Shown one piece after another: positions 59,178 to 64,000 of a stretch of DNA of 64,000 bases (position 1 is its first letter; each line of letters begins with the position of its first letter). This DNA is from Enhydrobacter aerosaccus (GTDB lineage: Bacteria; Pseudomonadota; Alphaproteobacteria; Reyranellales; Reyranellaceae). Where the stretch lies: contig NZ_FUWJ01000007.1 in the NCBI RefSeq assembly GCF_900167455.1, positions 1 to 64,000 of the forward strand. Reading direction: 5' to 3'. The notes below the pieces were generated by a model. That model saw only the letters and a program-made list of their open reading frames with translations. It searched no databases and was not told the origin of the DNA. The position numbers were made by a program, and so were the translations under genes.

Positions 59178-59306
59178 GGCGTCCGATATAGGCGCCCGAC
59201 CGGAAATGTTGGAGTGAATTATTTTAGCGCGCGTCTGGGTTGTACAGAGGAGCGCAGCTGTGCCCGACCGACTTGGTGTTCACGGCGTCATCAGTGTGTG
59301 GTGTCG

Positions 59307-60824
59307 CTAACGCCAGATCTTTTTCCCGCTTCCGGGCAGTCCCAGCTCGCTCCACATCGCATCGACCTTGTCGATCACTGCCTGATCCATGCGGATCTGC
59401 CGACCCCACTCGCGATTGGTCTCGCCGGGGAACTTGTCGGTGGCGTCGAGGCCGATCTTGGAGCCGAGCCCCGAGACGGGCGAAGCGAAGTCGAGATAGT
59501 CGATCGGTGTGTTCTCGATCACGGTTATGTCACGCGCCGGATCCATCCGCGTGGAGATCGCCCACATGACGTCCTTCCAGTTGCGGGCGTCGATGTCGGC
59601 ATCCACGACGATCACCCACTTGGTGTACATGAACTGGCGCAGATACGACCACACGCCCAGCATCACGCGCTTGGCGTGTCCGGCATAGGCCTTCTTCATC
59701 GACACCACGGCGATGCGATAGCTGCACCCTTCGGGCGGCAGCCAGAAATCGACGATCTCGGGGAACTGCTGCTGGAAGAGGGGGATGAAGACCTCGTTCA
59801 ACGCCTCTCCCAGCACCGACGGTTCGTCCGGCGGCCGGCCCGTGAAGGTCGAGAGATAGATCGGGTTCTTGCGCATGGTGATCGCGCTGATCGTGAACAC
59901 CGGGAATTGCTCGACGCTGTTGTAGTAGCCGGTGTGATCGCCGTAGGGGCCTTCGTCGCCATAGTCGTCGAGGCTGACATGACCCTCGAGCACGATCTCG
60001 GCTTCGGCCGGCACCTTGAGTGGCACGGTCCGGCAATCGACGAGCTCGACCTTCCTGCCCCGCAGCAGCCCGGCGAACTGATATTCCGACAGCGTGTCCG
60101 GCACCGGCGTGACGGCGGCGAGGATGGTGCCGGGATCGGCACCGATCACGACGGCGGCCGGCAGCGGTTCGCGCTTGCCCGATCCCTTCCAGCGCTGGTG
60201 ATGTTGGGCGCCGCCGCGATGCTTGAGCCAGCGCATCAGGGTCGTATTGCGGCCGGTGACCTGCAGCCGATAGATGCCGAGATTGAAGCTGTCCTGCCGG
60301 TCGCCCTTGGGATCGGGTCCCTGCGTCACGACCAGCGGCCAGGTGATGAGCGGTGCCGGCTCGCCCGGCCAGCAGGTCTGGATCGGCAGACGGCCGAGAT
60401 CGACGTCGGTGCCAGTGAGCACGATGTCCTGGCACGGTGCAGTGCCGACCGTCTTCGGCTTCATCGCCATAACGGTGCGCACCATCGGCAGCATCTCCAG
60501 CGCCTCGCGCCAGCCGCCCGGCGGCTCGGGCTGGCGCAGGAAAGCCAGCGTCTCGCCGACGCCACGCAGCTCGTGCGGTTCGCGATCCATGCCCCAGGCC
60601 ACGCGCTCGACGGTGCCGAACAGGTTGACCAGCACCGGAATGTCGGAGCGCGTCCCGTCGGTCCGAACCACGTTCTCGAACAGGACGGCCGGACCTTTCT
60701 CGGCCAGCAGCCGCGTCTGGATCTCGGTCATCTCGAGATGCGGCGAGACGGGCGCTTTGACCCGCACCAACCGGCCAGTTTGTTCGAGACGCGCGATGAA
60801 GTCGCGCAGCGAGGCGTAGGGCAT
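59307..60824 (-). CDS. ubiD: UbiD family decarboxylase
   Basis: 505 residues. Prenylated-FMN binding and catalytic segments are seen: NLGIYRLQVTGRNTTLMRW, the E(x)nR-type GEDN-like DDYGDEGPYGDHTGYYN and YGDHTG, plus VVVDADIDARNWKDVMWAIS. UbiD removes the carboxyl group of 3-polyprenyl-4-hydroxybenzoate in ubiquinone synthesis, with prFMN from UbiX. Start ATG at 60824 has no clear RBS. ubiA ends 3 kb downstream, so quinone-synthesis genes are close. Confidence 0.9.
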   Translation of the reverse strand: MPYASLRDFIARLEQTGRLVRVKAPVSPHLEMTEIQTRLLAEKGPAVLFENVVRTDGTRSDIPVLVNLFGTVERVAWGMDREPHELRGVGETLAFLRQPEPPGGWREALEMLPMVRTVMAMKPKTVGTAPCQDIVLTGTDVDLGRLPIQTCWPGEPAPLITWPLVVTQGPDPKGDRQDSFNLGIYRLQVTGRNTTLMRWLKHRGGAQHHQRWKGSGKREPLPAAVVIGADPGTILAAVTPVPDTLSEYQFAGLLRGRKVELVDCRTVPLKVPAEAEIVLEGHVSLDDYGDEGPYGDHTGYYNSVEQFPVFTISAITMRKNPIYLSTFTGRPPDEPSVLGEALNEVFIPLFQQQFPEIVDFWLPPEGCSYRIAVVSMKKAYAGHAKRVMLGVWSYLRQFMYTKWVIVVDADIDARNWKDVMWAISTRMDPARDITVIENTPIDYLDFASPVSGLGSKIGLDATDKFPGETNREWGRQIRMDQAVIDKVDAMWSELGLPGSGKKIWR

Positions 60825-60901
60825 GTTGGCTTTTAGGCGGCACGCCTGGCAGCGGCAAGAACGTCGGCTACCCGAACCCGTTACGCTGTACAGTGCGCAG
60901 C

Positions 60902-61666
60902 ATGTCACGATCTTCTCTTCCGTCCGAGTTCGAGGACCTGCTGAGCCGCGCGGGCCGCAAGGTGCTGGCCGGCACGCATGCTTTATGCGGTGCGCTGGCC
61001 GATCCGCGCCGGCGATTCGTGGTCGCGGACGATCTTCTCGATCGGCCGAAAGCAGCCCGGGTCCGCGCCGCGCTGGAGGCGAGCCTGCTCGAGGTGCTGG
61101 AACCACTCGCCAAGCCGATCCCGCCCGAAACGATCTGGGAGATGCGGCGTGACTATGGCGAGCTGTTGCCGAAGACAGCCCGCGCCAGCACCATCTTCTT
61201 CGATAGCCGTCGCGAGCGCGGCGTGCAGGCGGCGGACCGGATCGGGCTGGTGCGCCTGATGCGGTCGGAGAGCTATCATGCCTTTGCCGAGGCGCTGGCC
61301 GGACGCAAGCTGGCCCGCGGCTGGGGGTTGCAGGTGCTGCGCTACGGCCCCGGCGACTATGCTGGTCCGCACAACGACCATCATCCCGAGAACAAGCGGG
61401 CGGCGCACGGCTATATCGATCTGCATCTCAGCCTGTGCACACCGGGTGTCTCGCACCAATGGCTGGTCTACAGCCGGGCCGGCCATTTCAGCGAGATCGC
61501 CTCGGTTGCGGCTCCCGCCACGGTCACGGCCTATCGCCTGCCGTTCTGGCACTACACGACGCCGCTGGTCGGCAAGCCAGGCTCGGGACGGTGGGTCCTG
61601 CTAGGGACGTTCCTGTTCGCCGCCGCAGGCCGCGGCGCTACTTCACGCCCAGCGGCACGACGCTGA
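60902..61666 (+). CDS. 2-oxoglutarate/Fe(II) oxygenase-like protein
   Basis: 254 residues. QVLRYGPGDYAGPHNDHHPE contains the HxD iron pair (HND), and PFWHYTTPLVG supplies the distal His; the segment resembles a prolyl-4-hydroxylase-like cupin. N-terminal Ser/Arg helix. Substrate unknown. Start ATG at 60902 (GTG at 60893 possible). Its 3' end overlaps creA on the other strand by 29 bp. Confidence 0.8.
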   Translation: MSRSSLPSEFEDLLSRAGRKVLAGTHALCGALADPRRRFVVADDLLDRPKAARVRAALEASLLEVLEPLAKPIPPETIWEMRRDYGELLPKTARASTIFFDSRRERGVQAADRIGLVRLMRSESYHAFAEALAGRKLARGWGLQVLRYGPGDYAGPHNDHHPENKRAAHGYIDLHLSLCTPGVSHQWLVYSRAGHFSEIASVAAPATVTAYRLPFWHYTTPLVGKPGSGRWVLLGTFLFAAAGRGATSRPAARR

Positions 61667-62093
61667 TCGAATTGCGCGGGCTGCCTTCGAAGATGCGGTC
61701 GGTGTAGGTGAGGTAGACCAGCGCCCGCCGCTTGGCATCCCAGAAGCGGACCACCTGGGTGCTCTTGAAGATCAGCGACGCGCGCTCGCTGAAGACCTCA
61801 TGCGGGCTCTTGAGCTTGCCGAGCGCCGACTCGTCGACGGCGCCGACCTGCCGGCAGGCGATCGAGGCTTCGCCCGGGTCCTCGGCCACGCCGATCGCGC
61901 CCTTCAGACCGCCGGTACGCGCATGCGAGAAGTAGCAGGTGACGCCGGGTACGTCGGGATCGTCGAAGGCCTCGACCACGATCTTGTCGTTGGGCCCGAT
62001 CCACTTGAAGCGATAGCCCACCGAGCCGATTTCGTCGGCAAGCGCCGGCACGGCCAGGGTCGACAGCAGCAAGCCAAACAGGAGGCGGCGCAT
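61638..62093 (-). CDS. creA: CreA family protein
   Basis: 151 residues. A signal peptide ends at ALA (about 19). IGSVGYRFKWIGPNDKIVVEAFDDPDVPGVTCYFSHAR with the family FDDP and CYxSxA patterns and SIACRQVG are typical. CreA is a periplasmic protein of unknown role. Its last codons overlap the oxygenase gene by 29 bp. Confidence 0.93.
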   Translation of the reverse strand: MRRLLFGLLLSTLAVPALADEIGSVGYRFKWIGPNDKIVVEAFDDPDVPGVTCYFSHARTGGLKGAIGVAEDPGEASIACRQVGAVDESALGKLKSPHEVFSERASLIFKSTQVVRFWDAKRRALVYLTYTDRIFEGSPRNSISVVPLGVK

Positions 62094-62266
62094 GATCAGG
62101 CTCCTTCAGCGGGCCGCATCGACGTGTCGCCGGTCAAAGGTCCGGCAAGACCAGCCCGATCGTAGGGAGATGGCATCAACGGACCCGTTCGCCAAGGGCT
62201 GGCGAAGCAGGAGGGGCCGGCGACGGATCACGCCATCGCACGGCCGCTGTCTCTTGGCGGGCAGGC

Positions 62267-63019
62267 CTATTCCGGCCGCAGGCCCTTCTTCGGATATTCG
62301 CCGCCGGCTTCCTTGATCGCGGCCCGATAGGCCTTGTCGGAATTGAACGGCGTGATCTTCGGGTAGTCCTTCTTCGTGCCTGGCCTGATGTTGCCGGTGC
62401 TGGGCTCGACGATCATCAGCTTGCCCTCGCGGCTGAGCAGCGGGATCTCCCGCTTCCAGCGCGAATAGACACGTCGCGCCGTGGCCGAGAAGTCGACATA
62501 GGTCGTGAATTCGCTCGGATCGAGCTTGAAGATCGACTCGTAGGTCGCGACGAACTCCTGCACGAACTTTTTGTCCACAAGTTCGATGTTGGACATCATC
62601 CAGCAGCGATCCTCGAACACCCAGTAGGTCCCAAGACCGACGAACTCCTTCTGCCGGGTCAGGTAGGGATAGAAAGGAAAGCCGCGGCAGGCGATGGTGC
62701 GGTTGTCACGCTCGCAGAACCGGGCGCCTTTGCACTCGATCGCCATGCAGTCGGACGTAAGCTCGTTCACGATCTGCCGGGTGGCATAGTCGTAGGGCTT
62801 GAACTTGGTCCAGATATCGGTGCGCGGCTTCAGGTACTCGAACTCGACCTTGTGCACGACCGGCACGGCGTGCTGGGTGGAACAGCACAGCGGCGATCCC
62901 CCATTCAGTGGGGCGCATTTCCGTCCACAATCGAAGCGGGAGATGTTGGACCGGAACCCGGCATAGAGCTCGGCGAAGTCACGAGCCTTGATGGTTGCTT
63001 TTTCTGGCTTTTTTGACAT
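62267..63019 (-). CDS. Cysteine-cluster protein, YkgJ-like
   Basis: 250 residues. Eight or more cysteines are clustered: DCGRKCAPLN, LCCSTQ, then DCMAIECKGARFCERDN and ACRGFPFYPY, the arrangement of zinc/iron-chelating YkgJ-type proteins. It may bind Fe-S or Zn. The C-terminal half has no cysteines. Two pronounced Lys-rich termini. Substrate unknown; start ATG at 63019. Confidence 0.8.
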   Translation of the reverse strand: MSKKPEKATIKARDFAELYAGFRSNISRFDCGRKCAPLNGGSPLCCSTQHAVPVVHKVEFEYLKPRTDIWTKFKPYDYATRQIVNELTSDCMAIECKGARFCERDNRTIACRGFPFYPYLTRQKEFVGLGTYWVFEDRCWMMSNIELVDKKFVQEFVATYESIFKLDPSEFTTYVDFSATARRVYSRWKREIPLLSREGKLMIVEPSTGNIRPGTKKDYPKITPFNSDKAYRAAIKEAGGEYPKKGLRPE

Positions 63020-63078
63020 GCGGCCGCCATGTAGCCGAAAGCTACGTTAAAGAACAGTGAAGGAATTCTGACGTCTGC

Positions 63079-63750
63079 CTAGGGATGAGGCAAGACACGC
63101 CAGACAACAGTTTCCCGCATGCCACGATTCTCGAGCTGTAGCGATGTGGGTATTTGATAGCGTGCTCGCTCTTCAAGACCCTGGGCGCTGAAATAGTTGC
63201 GTCCCGGGTCGCCGAGCAGCACCAGCCGGCCGGCGCTGGCATGAGTGCGCAGCCAAGCCAGCGCCCGCGCCGACATGTCACGCTCGTAGCAGACATCGCC
63301 GGCGATCACGACATCCGCCTCCGGTGCGGCGTCAGGATTTGCCAACCAATCGTCGCTGCTGACCTCGAGGGCAAGATGGTTCGCTGACGCATTGAGCTTG
63401 GCCGCGACCAAGGACAGCGCGTCGATATCGTTGGCGATCACCGATGCGGCGCCGGCGCGGGCGGCGGCCATCGACGAAACGCCCGAGCCGGCTGCGAAGT
63501 CTATGACGCGTCGGCCTCGAACGAGGTCCGGATTGTCGAGCAGGTAACGCGCGACGGCTTGACCGCCCGGCCAGCAGAAGGCCCAGTAGGGCGGATCGAT
63601 ATTCTGCTCTTCCATCCAGGCTTCGGTTGCCTGCCAGATCGGCACGTACTCGGAAGCAAGCCAGAGCTTGAACTCCGGCACCATGGCCGGCGCTTCCAGC
63701 GCCGTGTTGGCGGTGATGAAGCCTTCGGGATCGACCGGCAGGCGAGCCAT
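63079..63750 (-). CDS. Class I methyltransferase (ETFB-lysine methyltransferase-like)
   Basis: 223 residues. The N-terminus has PPYWAFCWPGGQAVARYLL, the class I motif I is VIDFAAGSGVSSMAAA, then VIANDIDALSLVAA and DVVIAGDVCYE, as in the Nnt1/ETFB lysine methyltransferase group, which methylates proteins of electron transfer flavoprotein in alphaproteobacteria. Start ATG 63750 overlaps the ubiA stop by 1 bp. Confidence 0.85.
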   Translation of the reverse strand: MARLPVDPEGFITANTALEAPAMVPEFKLWLASEYVPIWQATEAWMEEQNIDPPYWAFCWPGGQAVARYLLDNPDLVRGRRVIDFAAGSGVSSMAAARAGAASVIANDIDALSLVAAKLNASANHLALEVSSDDWLANPDAAPEADVVIAGDVCYERDMSARALAWLRTHASAGRLVLLGDPGRNYFSAQGLEERARYQIPTSLQLENRGMRETVVWRVLPHP

Positions 63751-64000
63751 CAGCCGAACTGCCCGACCACGATGGCGGCCAGCATCAGCCAGCCGACCTG
63801 GGCATTGGCCTTGAACTTCGCCAGGCAGTCGGCCTGGTTCTGCGGCTTGAGATCCAGGATCTGCCAGCCGAAGTGCAGCGCAACGCCAGCCAACACGACG
63901 AAGTAGGGCAGGCCGAGCGGCGCCAGCAGGCCGGCCGCCATCCACAGCGCCGCGGCAGTCGTCGCGAAGATGGAGAGCCAAAGCCGCGGCGCCTCGGCGA
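63750..64000 (-). CDS. ubiA: 4-hydroxybenzoate polyprenyltransferase, 3' part (cut by window edge)
   Basis: The last 82 codons of a membrane prenyltransferase. The tail LHFGWQILDLKPQNQADCLAKFKAN is the UbiA C-terminus; three hydrophobic segments are visible. The N-terminal DDxxD regions lie outside. It joins the ubiquinone pathway with ubiD. The methyltransferase start overlaps its stop. Confidence 0.88.
   Translation of the reverse strand, partial: AEAPRLWLSIFATTAAALWMAAGLLAPLGLPYFVVLAGVALHFGWQILDLKPQNQADCLAKFKANAQVGWLMLAAIVVGQFG

Overview
The window is GC-rich DNA with densely packed bacterial genes. It most likely comes from an alphaproteobacterium of the Rhodospirillales/Hyphomicrobiales type. 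The evidence is the gene mix: DUF2852, CaiB/BaiF CoA-transferases, betaine-lipid genes btaA/btaB, a PlcP-type phosphoesterase, PuuE-like deacetylase, PcaF-type thiolase, CreA and UbiA/UbiD. No rRNA or complete tRNA gene was found, so the genus cannot be fixed from this window alone.

Layout, left to right. 0.2-2.7 kb: an ABC-F ATPase and a GNAT acetyltransferase. 2.75-5.9 kb: a short island of visibly lower GC that starts with the C-terminal stump of a serine recombinase. It carries four orphan genes (two membrane proteins, one PD-(D/E)XK-like protein, one unknown) and ends near a tRNA-Thr-like hairpin. 6.2-10.6 kb: prfC, a heavily duplicated intergenic segment (208-bp and 60-bp tandem repeats), an N-acyl-D-amino-acid deacylase-type amidohydrolase, and a mosaic spacer built from copied gene fragments and hairpins. 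10.6-23.5 kb: a catabolic stretch with amidohydrolase, CoA-transferase, PuuE-like deacetylase, two RidA proteins, a GlcD-type FAD oxidase, a thiolase, an SDR overlapping a class III nucleotide cyclase, flavodoxin, two PaaG-like crotonases and an SMP-30 lactonase. 23.7-30 kb: an M23 peptidase, malonyl-CoA decarboxylase, alkA/ogt DNA repair and an ABC exporter.

30-47.5 kb holds the most coherent theme. A GT4 glycosyltransferase is followed by a candidate Pho box and btaA-btaB, which make the betaine lipid DGTS from diacylglycerol. About 12 kb further on, a PlcP-type phospholipase C, a GT4 glycosyltransferase and a diacylglycerol-kinase-family gene are clustered, with a second weaker Pho-box-like site between the divergent plcP and kinase genes. 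Together these could release diacylglycerol from phospholipids and spend it on betaine lipid, glycolipid or phosphatidate, a phosphate-starvation membrane-remodelling set. Between the two parts lie pcaF, an OmpA protein, queA-tgt-pncA, an MBL hydrolase, purD, a VapBC-type toxin-antitoxin pair, xseA, an RraA-like protein and a VOC protein.

47.5-64 kb: MltB-type transglycosylase, pmbA, a small exported protein, leuA with a newly noticed leucine-rich and apparently leaderless leader peptide, two short Pro/Tyr-rich exported paralogues, a CoA-transferase, an orphan TRAP binding protein, a conserved unknown, and a TetR regulator sharing an operator motif with the adjacent DUF2852 gene. Then come a MATE transporter, a UbiD decarboxylase, a 2OG-Fe(II) oxygenase-like protein, creA, a cysteine-cluster protein, a methyltransferase and the 3' end of ubiA. 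All functional calls come from reading the sequence by eye; no database search was run.
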